A stretch of 64,000 nucleotides of DNA from Candidatus Villigracilis propinquus (GCA_016714565.1 JADKDM010000025.1:1-64000); one strand, 5' to 3'. Shown: positions 53,379-62,430, counted from the first letter of the stretch. The notes: a model not told the origin generated them from the sequence alone. Numbers and translations are program-made.

Positions 53379-54596
53379 CTGAAACTGTTTTCCCTGAACA
53401 GTCACCAATCGGATGCACGCTTCGCGCTTGCCTCCGATTTTTATTTTTAACTCAAGGGGAAGTTCACCGCTTCGTGCGTGACGTTGGGCCTGCGCCGCGC
53501 TCTTGAACATTTTTCCATCCCAATCTGGGTCCACCTCCCAAAAATCCACGTCGAGTGAAGTTTCAAGGCTGATGGTATCGCCAGCGATCTTTGCTTTTAT
53601 TTTCTTTGATTCATACGCAACATCACTCTTGACAGAAGAGTCCCGCTCAAAGGAGAAAACAGAAGTTGTTTCAGACAACCTGGAGCGCGCTGTTTGAACA
53701 GCCCGCACGGATTCATCACAAGTGATGAACTTGCGTCCATTTCTTGCCGCGACCAAAGAAGTGGTGCCGGAACCGCAGAAAAAATCCGCGACGAGATCAC
53801 CTTTGTTTGAAGAGGCGCGGATGATTCTTTCCATGAATGCCTCGGGTTTTTGTGTGGGATAGCCCGTGCGTTCATTGTGCAACCTTGCCACTACTGGAAA
53901 ATACCACCAATCCTCAGGAACTTTGCCCCGCTCCAAATCAGGGACTTTTCCGAAGCCTGCCTTGCGCGATGATCTGAAGGTCGTCACAGTATTCGGACTG
54001 TATGGCTCGCGGACATCATCTGCATTGAAGATGTAATCCTTGCTTTTTGCGAAAGATAAGATCGTATCGTGCTTGCGATTGAAGGCGGTCTTGATCGGCG
54101 ATGGGCCGTGATAAGCCCAAATGATCTCATTGATGAAATTCTCTGCACCAAATATCTCATCCAGAATTAAACGCGCGTACGCATCAGCGTGCCAATCGAG
54201 GTGGAGGTACAAGGTTCCATTTGGCGCAAGCAGGCGATGCATCACGGTCAGTCGTTCATAAAGGAATTGCAAATAAGAATCAAGGTCTGCCCAGGAATCG
54301 TGATAGCCTTCGGCTAATTTCCATTTGGAGGGCTTGCGTGAATCCTCTCCCCTGCCAACGCGGGCGGAGAATTTTCGGTTTGTGAAAAATGGAGGGTCAG
54401 CGTAGATCAGATTGATGCGACCTTCATATTCAGGCAGCAACGCCGTCATCACCGCGAGATTATCCCCGAGGATCACTCGGCCATCTGGATGAGATTTTGG
54501 ATAGCCGCGTCCATTCGGGTAGAGAACTGAATCTTGAATAAGAGTGGCAGGCGCGGGCGGAGAAAGATGCTTTCCGTTCCAGTTGAGGATTGGCAT
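53367..54596 (-). CDS. Orphan DNA (N4-cytosine/N6-adenine) methyltransferase
   Basis: The protein has 409 residues. The catalytic motif is YADPPFFTN at 66-73 (DPPF rather than DPPY) and the SAM-binding motif DFFCGSGTTSLVAA is at 271-284. Motif IV precedes motif I, as in the beta class. Between them is RTGYPTQKPEAFMERIIRASS (motif X region). The C-terminal 100 residues are variable and may help target recognition. No restriction endonuclease gene is adjacent, so it is an orphan or regulatory methyltransferase. Its 3' end overlaps the convergent regulator by 12 bases. Confidence 0.9.
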   Translation of the reverse strand: MPILNWNGKHLSPPAPATLIQDSVLYPNGRGYPKSHPDGRVILGDNLAVMTALLPEYEGRINLIYADPPFFTNRKFSARVGRGEDSRKPSKWKLAEGYHDSWADLDSYLQFLYERLTVMHRLLAPNGTLYLHLDWHADAYARLILDEIFGAENFINEIIWAYHGPSPIKTAFNRKHDTILSFAKSKDYIFNADDVREPYSPNTVTTFRSSRKAGFGKVPDLERGKVPEDWWYFPVVARLHNERTGYPTQKPEAFMERIIRASSNKGDLVADFFCGSGTTSLVAARNGRKFITCDESVRAVQTARSRLSETTSVFSFERDSSVKSDVAYESKKIKAKIAGDTISLETSLDVDFWEVDPDWDGKMFKSAAQAQRHARSGELPLELKIKIGGKREACIRLVTVQGKQFQLNI

Positions 54597-54654
54597 GAGC
54601 GAAGCGTATCCTTAGGATAAAGAATGGATGTTGGGATGAGAAATCAAAAAGATA

Positions 54655-55737
54655 TTAATAATGGACTTCGACCACGGTGCCAAGACCGCGATTGGCGACC
54701 GCGTCGCTGGAGTGGTCAGGTTTGACCCAGCGGAAGATCCAATTGGCTTCTTCGGTGCGCATGTTGATACAGCCATGACTCATGGGCGCGCCAAAATTTT
54801 CATGCCAGTAGGTGCCATGGAAGGCATGTCCCTGCGTAGTAAAAAAGGATGACCAGGGGACGCCGGGCAGCACGTAATTATCCACATCGGCAAGAAGATT
54901 ACCGGTGGTTTCGCTGCTGAAATAGCTATTGCCCATGTGCTTTGCAGGGACTTTATCCATAATGGAGAATTTCCCAGTGGGTGTGGTGGTTGGGATGCCC
55001 GTGCCGCCTGTGGGGTCACCTGGTACGCCAGAGGAAATGTTGGTCTGGAAAACAAGATTGCCGTATTCATAGGCATACAGTTCTTGTTTGCTGAGGTTGA
55101 TCTCGATTAGCTTTTGTTCATATGGCACATCGGGTGAAATAGGCGCCATGTAATCAGAGGGAAGAACACGCATATGGATTGCTGGTACATAATAGGTAAC
55201 ATTCGAATCCAGTTCATCAAAGATCTGATACCACGGGCCTTTATAATCTGCCATGGGAGGACCCTGCTCCAGCGCAACAACCCAATGCACAGAACTATAG
55301 TACAACGGAGGGGAAAGAGGCTCCCAGCCATAGGCCTTTGAAAAACGATATGGCGTGGTAAATGGGACGGAAACATCTGTGATCAGCCGTGTGCCTTCAG
55401 GAATGGTGCTGGGCGGTGTTTGGTAGAGCGTCTTCACGCGATGCAAACGTCCGCGATGCATATAGCCCCCCCACACCTTATACCAAACCGGGTTATGAGG
55501 CGGCTCTTCAGCGGTCACCTGCCCGTAGATGTGTACTAATTCGTCACGATACCAGGTAAGTTCAATGCGGCTATCATCGGTAGGCTCTTTGCGCACGGGC
55601 ATTTGAGCCGTGGCAATTCGCACAACGAAGCTATCGTCAAAATCAGTTAGACCCGGCAAGAAAGGCGAGAACGCCAGTCCACCGAGGGTGAGGCCGCCAA
55701 GTTTTAAAAAGTCACGCCTTGAAAGTAAAGATTTCAT
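54655..55737 (-). CDS. Tat-exported L,D-transpeptidase (YkuD), paralogue 2
   Basis: The protein has 360 residues. The N-terminus MKSLLSRRDFLKLGGLTLGGLAF is a twin-arginine signal. The YkuD domain at the C-terminus has AFHGTYWHENFG and SHGCINMRTEEANWIF with the nucleophile C323. It shares its whole layout with the enzyme at 41002-42153 but is clearly diverged. It forms or remodels peptidoglycan cross-links outside the membrane. This copy seems leaderless, because TAAAAT lies 7 bases before the ATG. Confidence 0.9.
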   Translation of the reverse strand: MKSLLSRRDFLKLGGLTLGGLAFSPFLPGLTDFDDSFVVRIATAQMPVRKEPTDDSRIELTWYRDELVHIYGQVTAEEPPHNPVWYKVWGGYMHRGRLHRVKTLYQTPPSTIPEGTRLITDVSVPFTTPYRFSKAYGWEPLSPPLYYSSVHWVVALEQGPPMADYKGPWYQIFDELDSNVTYYVPAIHMRVLPSDYMAPISPDVPYEQKLIEINLSKQELYAYEYGNLVFQTNISSGVPGDPTGGTGIPTTTPTGKFSIMDKVPAKHMGNSYFSSETTGNLLADVDNYVLPGVPWSSFFTTQGHAFHGTYWHENFGAPMSHGCINMRTEEANWIFRWVKPDHSSDAVANRGLGTVVEVHY

Positions 55738-55744
55738 GCCGAAA

Positions 55745-55750
55745 ATTTTA
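55745..55750 (-). promoter_or_regulatory. -10 box of leaderless YkuD gene
   Basis: TAAAAT on the reverse strand, 7 bases before the ATG at 55737. Confidence 0.5.
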
Positions 55751-55788
55751 CCCGATAATCTTTAAGAATTAATGAGAATATGATGAAT

Positions 55789-55819
55789 AAAAAAACTGCC
55801 ATCCGTTTCTGGATGACAG
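55789..55819 (-). terminator. Intrinsic terminator after SWIM gene
   Basis: On the reverse strand CTGTCATCC/GGATGGCAG with a 6-base loop is followed by seven T. Confidence 0.8.
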
Positions 55820-55844
55820 CTGGAATATTCAATTGTAATTAAGA

Positions 55845-56081
55845 CTACACGGTTTCAACGATCATATCCTTGAGCAAGATCTCAAGCGCCATGGAATGAC
55901 CGCAGCGCCGGTGTGTGATGAAAAATTCGCAATCGCAGTTAAAAACGCCTTTATTGTAGGACACATGGTGTTCGCTATTATCGCCATGAAAGTCTAATTC
56001 AAACTGATTGAAGTGAAAGCGGTGCCTGTCTTCAGCATATCGTTTTGCTTTTTCTACCTTACCTATCAGTCCAGAATCCAT
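55845..56081 (-). CDS. Small SWIM zinc-finger protein
   Basis: A 78-residue protein with one SWIM-type zinc finger: FNCDCEFFITHRRCGHSMALE, the pattern CxC...CxH. The N-terminal half is charged (KVEKAKRYAEDRHRFHFNQFELDFHGDN). SWIM fingers bind DNA or proteins and occur in Swi2/Snf2 ATPases and MuDR transposases; a free one this small must act with a partner. AAGGAG lies 9 bases before the ATG at 56081. A terminator-like hairpin stands about 35 bases upstream of the start, which suggests leader control. Confidence 0.8.
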   Translation of the reverse strand: MDSGLIGKVEKAKRYAEDRHRFHFNQFELDFHGDNSEHHVSYNKGVFNCDCEFFITHRRCGHSMALEILLKDMIVETV

Positions 56082-56115
56082 TGTATTAATCTCCTTTTTT
56101 GAGGGAATATAAAAA

Positions 56116-56143
56116 AACACACGCGGGAATATCCGCGTGTGTT
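56116..56143 (-). promoter_or_regulatory. Terminator-like hairpin in front of the SWIM gene
   Basis: On the reverse strand AACACACGCGG/CCGCGTGTGTT (11 bp) is followed by a T-run and then, within 35 bases, by the ribosome binding site and start of the SWIM gene. There is little room for a promoter in between, so it may be an attenuator or mark the end of a short upstream RNA. Confidence 0.5.
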
Positions 56144-56144
56144 T

Positions 56145-56389
56145 AATCAACGAGCTTGGGTACTTCCTGAAATAATCGCATGATGGCATTACCTCGATGT
56201 GATGAGTATAGTACTTTTCAAAATGCGAGTCAATGACGAATGTCAGAATGTTATGGAATCGTATGGCATTTGTAGGGTTGGAGTTGGATGATGACGGATG
56301 GCGTCACACAGAGTGACTATACGCAAACAAGCGCATCCGCTTCAATCTCAATCTGAAAGTTGATTCTGCTTAATGGACATTCCCGCCAA
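56145..56389. other. Intergenic region without recognised gene
   Basis: These 245 bases lie between two strong hairpins (56116-56143 and 56390-56441). No protein-coding gene is supported. A small RNA ending at the hairpin at 56116-56143 is possible but not shown. Confidence 0.35.
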
Positions 56390-56441
56390 CCGACCTGACT
56401 CACCCGCGAAAATGTTATCTTTCGCGGGTGAGTCAGGTCGG
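56390..56441. terminator. Perfect 22-bp stem-loop after the GH13 gene
   Basis: A perfect 22-bp stem (56390-56411 with 56420-56441) and an 8-base loop start 2 bases after the GH13 stop on the reverse strand. It has no T-run, so it may be a 3'-end protecting hairpin rather than a standard terminator. Confidence 0.65.
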
Positions 56442-56442
56442 C

Positions 56443-59413
56443 TTACTTTTTCTTTTTTACAGCCTTCTTTGCAGGGGCTGGCTTGGGTGCGGGTTTATTA
56501 ACAACCGCCTTCTTTTTTGCCACAATAGGTTTAATCACTTTCTTTGTTGCAACCGGCTTTGTTTTGACAACAACCTTCTTAGCTGGCTTGGCTTTGGGCG
56601 CAGCAACCTTCTTGACCACAGCCTTCTTTGCCTTCGGGGCTTCCTTCTTTGCTGCGACTTTTGCCGCTTTCGCTTTAACAGGTGCTTTCTTTGTCTTCGC
56701 TTTGGATTTCACCGCCGCCTTCTTCGCAACCGGCTTCTTTTTGACAGCCGCCTTGCGGACAGCGCGCTTTTTCTTGGCGGGTTTTTCTTCCACGACAACT
56801 TCTTCCGCAACCGCAAACAACTTCTTCCACTCATCCTGCATGGACTGTACGCCAGCGCCATTCAATTGGTCGCAGATGGTTTTCCATTCGATGTCGCCCA
56901 CGAAGCGGAAGTCCATGAAGGCGTGGGATTGATAAGCGCCGAGTTCCACGTACAGGCCTTTATCCCAGATCTCTTTGCAGGAGCGGATGTATTCGAGATG
57001 GGTGACGTAATCTTTGAAGATGACATGTCCCACACGGGGCAGGCCCAATCCTTCGGCGAGGTTTCTGCGTTTGGTTTTGCCTGAGGATTTATCAATGTAG
57101 GCGGCGGAGGTTTTGATCCAGCCTTTGGTATCGGCGAATTTGTTGTGATAGATGACCAGTCCGCGCTCGTCGTTGAAGCGGTTGGAGTAGGCGAAGACTT
57201 CTTCGTCCACGCCGCCGGAGGGGCGGTAAAAGTCATAGAGTAGGAACTGCTCGACGTCAGCGAACAGGTAACGGCGGTGAAGGATCGGGAAGATGCGCCA
57301 TTCGTGACCACGGACGAGTCCATCATCACGGGTTTCATCCCACTTGGGACGGCGGAATTCCATCCCATATTTTTCTGCAGAGACCTTCCACTTGACCGTG
57401 GCCGAACATGGGCAGGCCGGGCAGCGTGGAGAGGACGGTGGCAATGCCAAAATATTTATCGCCTTTGCCGAATTGCTCGACGGCGGTTTTTTCGTCGGGG
57501 TTGTTCATGAAGTTGACGTAACGCTTGAGAATCTGCGGGTCAAACTCCAATGTGTTTTTGATGGCCATGCGATATTTGGCGTTGTCTTCATCGCGGAGCA
57601 TGTGCATGAATGCGGAGTTGTACACGCGGTGCATGCCAAGCGTGCGGACGAAGTACCCTTCCATGAGCCAGAAAGCCTCGGCGAGCAAAAGTGTATCGGG
57701 AACTTCGGCGGCGACACGGTCTACAACCTCGCGCCAGAATTCTTCGGGGACTTTGTCGTCGAACTCGGACTTAGTCATACCATATTGCGAGCGGGATGGA
57801 ATTGCCCCGCCTGCACCTGGCTCGGGGAACCACAAGCGCTGCACATGTTTCTTGGCGAGGGTCATGGCCGCATCAAAACGAATGACGGGGAAATTGCGAG
57901 CCACATGCAGGATGACCTGAATGACCGCTTCACGCACGACCGGGTTGGTGTAATCCAACTGAGCAGTATCGTTCCACGGGAAGGATGTGCCGTCGTTGCC
58001 GTGATAGATGTAACGTACATCACCTGTTTGGTGATCGCGGCGTTGGAACGTTACGGCGGCATCGGTTTTGTCGTAATAATGGTCTTCGAGATAAATGCCA
58101 ACGCGCAGATCGTCTGAAAGATTTTCAGACTTGAAGGAGTAAGAAGGATATGGGGAAAATGACGAGGAAAGGAACCAATCAGGATGTTCAACCACCCAGG
58201 TGGAATCAATGCCCATGTGATTGGGAACCATATCGGCAGAGAGGCGAATGCCGCGCGCCCAGGCACGGGTGCGCAAACTGTTCAAGGCGTCCCAGCCGCC
58301 GAGGTCACTGGCAATGTCGTAGGAGTGGAGCGAGTATGCGGAAGCGACAGCATCTTCCTGCCCCATGCGCTGTTTGATGCGCTGAGAGGCGCGGCTGCGT
58401 TCCCACAGACCGATAAGCCATAAGCCGGTGAATCCACGTGATGCGAGCAAGTCAAGTTCTTCGTCTGGAATTTGGTCGAGGGTGACGATATTGCGTTGAT
58501 ATTGTTTGGAAAGCTGGTCGAGCCAGACGTAGGTATTTTTGGCAAGAAGAACCAAACGCGGCATCCAGTCTTTGTCTGTGCTGTAGCGTTCGAATTCGGC
58601 GTATTCAGCAGAGGCAAAGGTAGGGACGTAGGTTTCAGGCTTGGAGAAATCCACAGGTCCATGCTGGCGAATGGCATCTTCCTTCAAATAATCGACGGCG
58701 CGCAGGATGCGGGTGGAGAATGTTTCGCCGAGCAGGTGTCCCCATCTTTTGATGATGAACTGCAGTTGGCCTTCCAGCGAATCGGGAGAGGCTTTGATGG
58801 GCGCTTCGAGAATATCTGTGAGAGATTCGCCCAGTGATGATTCGCCGTTTCCAAAGCCGGGCTGATGCGAGAAGAAATCCAGCAGCAACTGCATGGACTC
58901 CTTGTATGCAGAACCGCCCATCACGTTTTCATCGAACAGATCCTTGTATCGATCAACCGCAGGATTCTTGTTGAAATTGTTGATCAGCAACATCTCTTCA
59001 ATGGAAGCTGCGCGCACACCGCGGCCAAAGTCACTCGCGTTCGGGACCTTGGTGGAAAGATACACTCCCGCTGTGACCTCGCCGCGAAAAACAGCAAGGG
59101 GCGGGAATTCTTCCGTAAATTTTATGAGAGTCAGGTCATATTTTGAGCCAATGTTGGATTGCAACATGCCCATGGCTCGCCCCATGACACCTGTGTAACG
59201 GCTATAAAAATGCTTGAGGAGGATGTGAAAGGCCTCATCAAGCAGGGAAAGTGCATATAGGTCAGTGGCAGGTACGAGGTCCGTGCGAAGCGCTGACATT
59301 TGGACGGCGAAGGCTCGGGCGGATGCCAAATCCGAAAAAATGACATGCCCATCCGGGCGAAAAAAGGACAGAGAGAAGTTATATTTTTGGCGTGAAGCGC
59401 GGGATGTAAGCAT
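56443..59413 (-). CDS. GH13 alpha-amylase-like enzyme with Lys/Ala-rich tail, one frameshift
   Basis: After correcting one extra base near 57383 the protein has 989 residues. A long N-terminal part (about 330 residues) precedes a GH13 barrel. Its motifs are ADMVPNHMG (region I, about 394), IRFDAAM with the nucleophile (about 511), LAEAFW with the acid/base (about 576), and NNPDEKT where most families have an NHD-type motif (region IV). LPMFGHGQVEG and then SAEKYGMEF join the two frames. From about residue 870 there is a tail of roughly 118 residues made of Lys, Ala, Pro and Val, like histone H1 tails. No signal peptide is present, so it is cytoplasmic, probably acting on alpha-glucans. A TATCAT box lies 7 bases before the ATG. 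Confidence 0.85.
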
Positions 59414-59420
59414 AACAACA

Positions 59421-59426
59421 ATGATA
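59421..59426 (-). promoter_or_regulatory. -10-like box of GH13 gene
   Basis: TATCAT on the reverse strand, 7 bases before the ATG at 59413; no Shine-Dalgarno sequence. Confidence 0.4.
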
Positions 59427-59469
59427 ACCGATTTGCGAAATTTTTCGAGTAAAATCTTCCAAAGAAATT

Positions 59470-61770
59470 ATGAATACTATATCGCTGACTCAATTCATTT
59501 ACCTTCTTTTGCTTGGCGGGTTGTACCTGCCGGTCATTTTTTTTGCAATACAACGCCGCGATGAAGGCCACGAGGCTGCGACCTGGCTGGTGGCTTTTTA
59601 TGCCCTGCTTGCATTGGTGTTGAATGTCGCCGAAGCGGTCTGGCCTGCGAGGGATAACGCGCTTCGTATTCAGGAAATACAAACATATGTGGCGTTTACA
59701 CTGGGGGCGATCACGATCATTGCGTTAAAAACATTTTTGAAGCGCGAGACATGGTGGGTATGGTTTGGCTTGTGGACAATATTTATTCTCGGACTCGCGC
59801 TCATTCTTACGAATGCCTTCAACCTGCCCGAAACGCTCTGGACAAACGGCAAGCTGGTTCTGTTCCGTTCACGGCTCGGCCCGGCCTGGGTAATTTTGGG
59901 CTGGCTGATCATTGCGATCGGTCTGATCCTTGAACTTGCGAATGCGGCCAGGCAGGCTCGTCAACAACTTTTTCGCAACCGCCTGAATTACTGGTGGCCT
60001 GCGCTCTTCCTGATGTTCCTCAACGACGTTGTTCTTTTCTCAGGGATAAATGTAATTGGGCAGCCGCTGCGCCTGCCTGTTGCGATTATCCTCGCGTATG
60101 TGGTCGGTACGCATCATGTCCCAGATCTCAAAGGTATTCTGCGGCGCGTGATCGTTTACATCGCCATCGTGGTCACCATCGTCGGTTTTTACGTGGCAGG
60201 ATTTTTATTGATCCAGACCTTGTTTGGCACACGCTCAAATTTCAATCCGCTGCTGGCCGGAGCCTTCATCTCCCTGCTGCTGGCGGTGATCTTTACCCCG
60301 CTGGCATCGCTCATTTCACGCACCATCAACAAATGGATGAAAGGCGATCAGTACGATGCCAGCCTCACCATTCACCAATACAGTGAAAGCATCAGCAACA
60401 TCCTCGACATGGACAGGCTCGCCAGCATCGCTGTCGGCATCATTCTTGAAGGGATGCAGATCGAGCGCGGCTTCCTCTTCCTTGTAGATGGAGAACGGCA
60501 GGCGGACGGTCACAAGACCTACAAACTTCGCTCTGCACGCAGCCCTGAAGAAAGACAGCTGGTGGCTGTAGAACTGGATGAAAACGGGATACTGGCTTCC
60601 TACTTTATTCGGGAACAACGTCCGCTTCTTCAATATGACCTGGACCTGCTCCCCGCCTTCAAGCTGACTCAACCCTTTGAGAGGGATTGGTTCAACCAGC
60701 TGCGCGCCGAGGTCTACATTCCCATCTTTGCAAAAAAACAGTGGATCGGCCTACTGGCCTTTGGTGCAAAATTGAGCGGCAACCGCTACACCAAGGATGA
60801 TCTCATAACCTTAAGCTCACATGCCAGCCAGACCGCTGTGGCATTGGAAAATGCCCGTTTGGTGGATAACCTGATGCGTTTGAACAACGAGCTCCGTCAG
60901 GCACGCCGCGCATTGGAGAAAAACAACCAAAGCCTTGAACGTCTTGACGAAGCAAAATCCGATTTCATCAGCATCGCATCGCATGAACTCCGCACGCCGT
61001 TGACCGTGATCAAGGGCTACACAGAAATGCTGATGGAAGATACCAACCTCGACAAGAACATCAAGCATATGATGAAAGGCATCCACGACGGGACGATGCG
61101 CCTGCATGAGGTGATGGACTCGATGTTCGACATCGCCCAGATCGACGCGCGCTCGCTTAAGCCGCACCTTCAGCCAATTGAATTCAGTCACCTGATCAAG
61201 GAAGTCTGCATGGAGCAGGCAAAATCCATTCGGGAACGTGAACAAACTCTGACCATTGACTTGCCAGCCCTGCCACACGTCAAGGCAGACCCGAACCTGC
61301 TGAAAAAATTATTCCATCACATCATCCGCAATGCGGCCAAGTTCACGCCGAACAAAGGCAAGATCAGCATTACGGGTCATCACATCCCTGCCATTATCAA
61401 TTTACCGAATGGCGGTGTGGAGATCATCATCAGCGATACAGGCGTAGGTGTGGACCCGAACCTGCGTGAAATCATCTTTACCAAGTTCTATCAACCCGGT
61501 GAATTGGGCAAACACTCCACCAGCAAGACGCGCTTCAAAGGCGGCGGCGCTGGTTTGGGGCTGGCTCTCTCCAAAGGAATTGTGGAAGCCCACGGCGGAC
61601 GCATCTGGGTGGAAAGCCCGGGCTATGATGAGATCAATTTCCCCGGCAGTCAGTTCCACGTCATATTGCCGTTGACCAAGCTGGAAAATGGCGAGCAGCA
61701 AAGAATAAGTGAAGAGATAAAGTTTGAGGTGGTTGGGGCGAAGAAAGAAGTTGTAACAAGTAACAAGTAA
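59470..61770 (+). CDS. Membrane-bound sensor histidine kinase with GAF domain
   Basis: The protein has 766 residues. About eight membrane helices fill residues 1-285, followed by a GAF domain (about 315-470) and a short coiled coil. The HisKA domain has H505 in SIASHELRTPLTVIKGY. The ATPase domain has HHIIRNAAKFTP (N box), ISDTGVGVDP (G1) and GGGAGLGLALSKGIVEAHGG (G2). All kinase motifs are intact. The helical part resembles 7TM-type sensors, but the signal is unknown. No response regulator lies beside it. TAAAAT at 59450-59455 is a possible -10 box, 14 bases before the ATG. Confidence 0.92.
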   Translation: MNTISLTQFIYLLLLGGLYLPVIFFAIQRRDEGHEAATWLVAFYALLALVLNVAEAVWPARDNALRIQEIQTYVAFTLGAITIIALKTFLKRETWWVWFGLWTIFILGLALILTNAFNLPETLWTNGKLVLFRSRLGPAWVILGWLIIAIGLILELANAARQARQQLFRNRLNYWWPALFLMFLNDVVLFSGINVIGQPLRLPVAIILAYVVGTHHVPDLKGILRRVIVYIAIVVTIVGFYVAGFLLIQTLFGTRSNFNPLLAGAFISLLLAVIFTPLASLISRTINKWMKGDQYDASLTIHQYSESISNILDMDRLASIAVGIILEGMQIERGFLFLVDGERQADGHKTYKLRSARSPEERQLVAVELDENGILASYFIREQRPLLQYDLDLLPAFKLTQPFERDWFNQLRAEVYIPIFAKKQWIGLLAFGAKLSGNRYTKDDLITLSSHASQTAVALENARLVDNLMRLNNELRQARRALEKNNQSLERLDEAKSDFISIASHELRTPLTVIKGYTEMLMEDTNLDKNIKHMMKGIHDGTMRLHEVMDSMFDIAQIDARSLKPHLQPIEFSHLIKEVCMEQAKSIREREQTLTIDLPALPHVKADPNLLKKLFHHIIRNAAKFTPNKGKISITGHHIPAIINLPNGGVEIIISDTGVGVDPNLREIIFTKFYQPGELGKHSTSKTRFKGGGAGLGLALSKGIVEAHGGRIWVESPGYDEINFPGSQFHVILPLTKLENGEQQRISEEIKFEVVGAKKEVVTSNK

Positions 61771-61784
61771 TAAGTTAAGAAGTA

Positions 61785-61816
61785 ACGAGCGGATGATTTT
61801 CATCCGCTCGTTTTTA
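61785..61816. terminator. Bidirectional intrinsic terminator
   Basis: ACGAGCGGATGA and TCATCCGCTCGT, loop TTT, followed by a T-run. It serves the histidine kinase gene and partly overlaps the end of the convergent membrane protein gene. Confidence 0.85.
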
Positions 61817-62338
61817 TTTTCTTATAGCAAATCGTGCGAGGGCAGTTAGCAGACCAGCTATCAAGAGTATGAATTTGATCGTCGCGCAAAAAGCGGCGAT
61901 CTGTGGAAATGATGGATTCATACTTCCAGTGAGTGCCTGCCAAAGGGAATAATTTTCCACAGCATCAAAAAGCGCAGAGGTAAACGCGCCCCAGCCCAGC
62001 CATGCAGTAATGCTGCGATACCAGTTCGTTTTGCCATTGCCTGCAAGCAGGAGACCGAGCGAAAGTGCCAGGGCGTAGACGGGCATGAACAGGTAATCAA
62101 ATCCCAGCCCAAAGGCGGCGGTGAGGCGCGCGTCTTCGTCCCATGAATTGATCATCGCCTGAGACGCGTCAAATGTGCGCGCCAATTCAAACGAGACGAT
62201 CCCGCTCGGCGCCGCGGACGTTTGCAGCGGCACATCCAACGGGCGGAAGACGCCGAAGATCACTAGAGTAAAAGCAAAGAAGAAATAGAACAAGGGCTTT
62301 CGTAAATTTTGAGGGACAAATTCAAGTGGGTGCTGCAT
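61814..62338 (-). CDS. Membrane protein of unknown function
   Basis: A 174-residue protein with about four helices (PLFYFFFAFTLVIFGVF; GLGFDYLFMPVYALALSLGLLLAG; AWLGWGAFTSALFDAVENY; IAAFCATIKFILLIAGLLTALARF). One external loop has SFELARTFDASQAMINSWDEDARL. The motif FDAVENYSLWQ and the loop pattern are conserved-looking, but I cannot name a family. AAGGA precedes the ATG at 62338. Confidence 0.65.
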   Translation of the reverse strand: MQHPLEFVPQNLRKPLFYFFFAFTLVIFGVFRPLDVPLQTSAAPSGIVSFELARTFDASQAMINSWDEDARLTAAFGLGFDYLFMPVYALALSLGLLLAGNGKTNWYRSITAWLGWGAFTSALFDAVENYSLWQALTGSMNPSFPQIAAFCATIKFILLIAGLLTALARFAIRK

Positions 62339-62377
62339 GGAAGTTCCTTGTTGAAAGTTGAAGGTTGAAAGTCAAAG

Positions 62378-62427
62378 GTCGAAGGTCAAAAGTCATTGCA
62401 TCCGAATTTCGACTTTTGACCTTCGAC
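62378..62427. repeat. Inverted repeat with 17-bp perfect arms
   Basis: GTCGAAGGTCAAAAGTC at 62378-62394 and GACTTTTGACCTTCGAC at 62411-62427 pair perfectly around 16 bases. More related words (AAAGTTGAAGG, AAAGTCAAAGG) precede it from 62352. It lies just after the stop of the double-GNAT gene and could end its transcript. Confidence 0.65.
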
Positions 62428-62430
62428 ACC

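Noticed and set aside
53367..54596. Restriction-modification system around the DNA methyltransferase
   Set aside because: Neighbours are a regulator and a YkuD enzyme; no endonuclease-like gene is present.
55845..56081. Toxin-antitoxin or MuDR-like transposon role for the small SWIM protein
   Set aside because: There is no partner gene, transposase domain or terminal repeats. Only a single zinc finger is supported.
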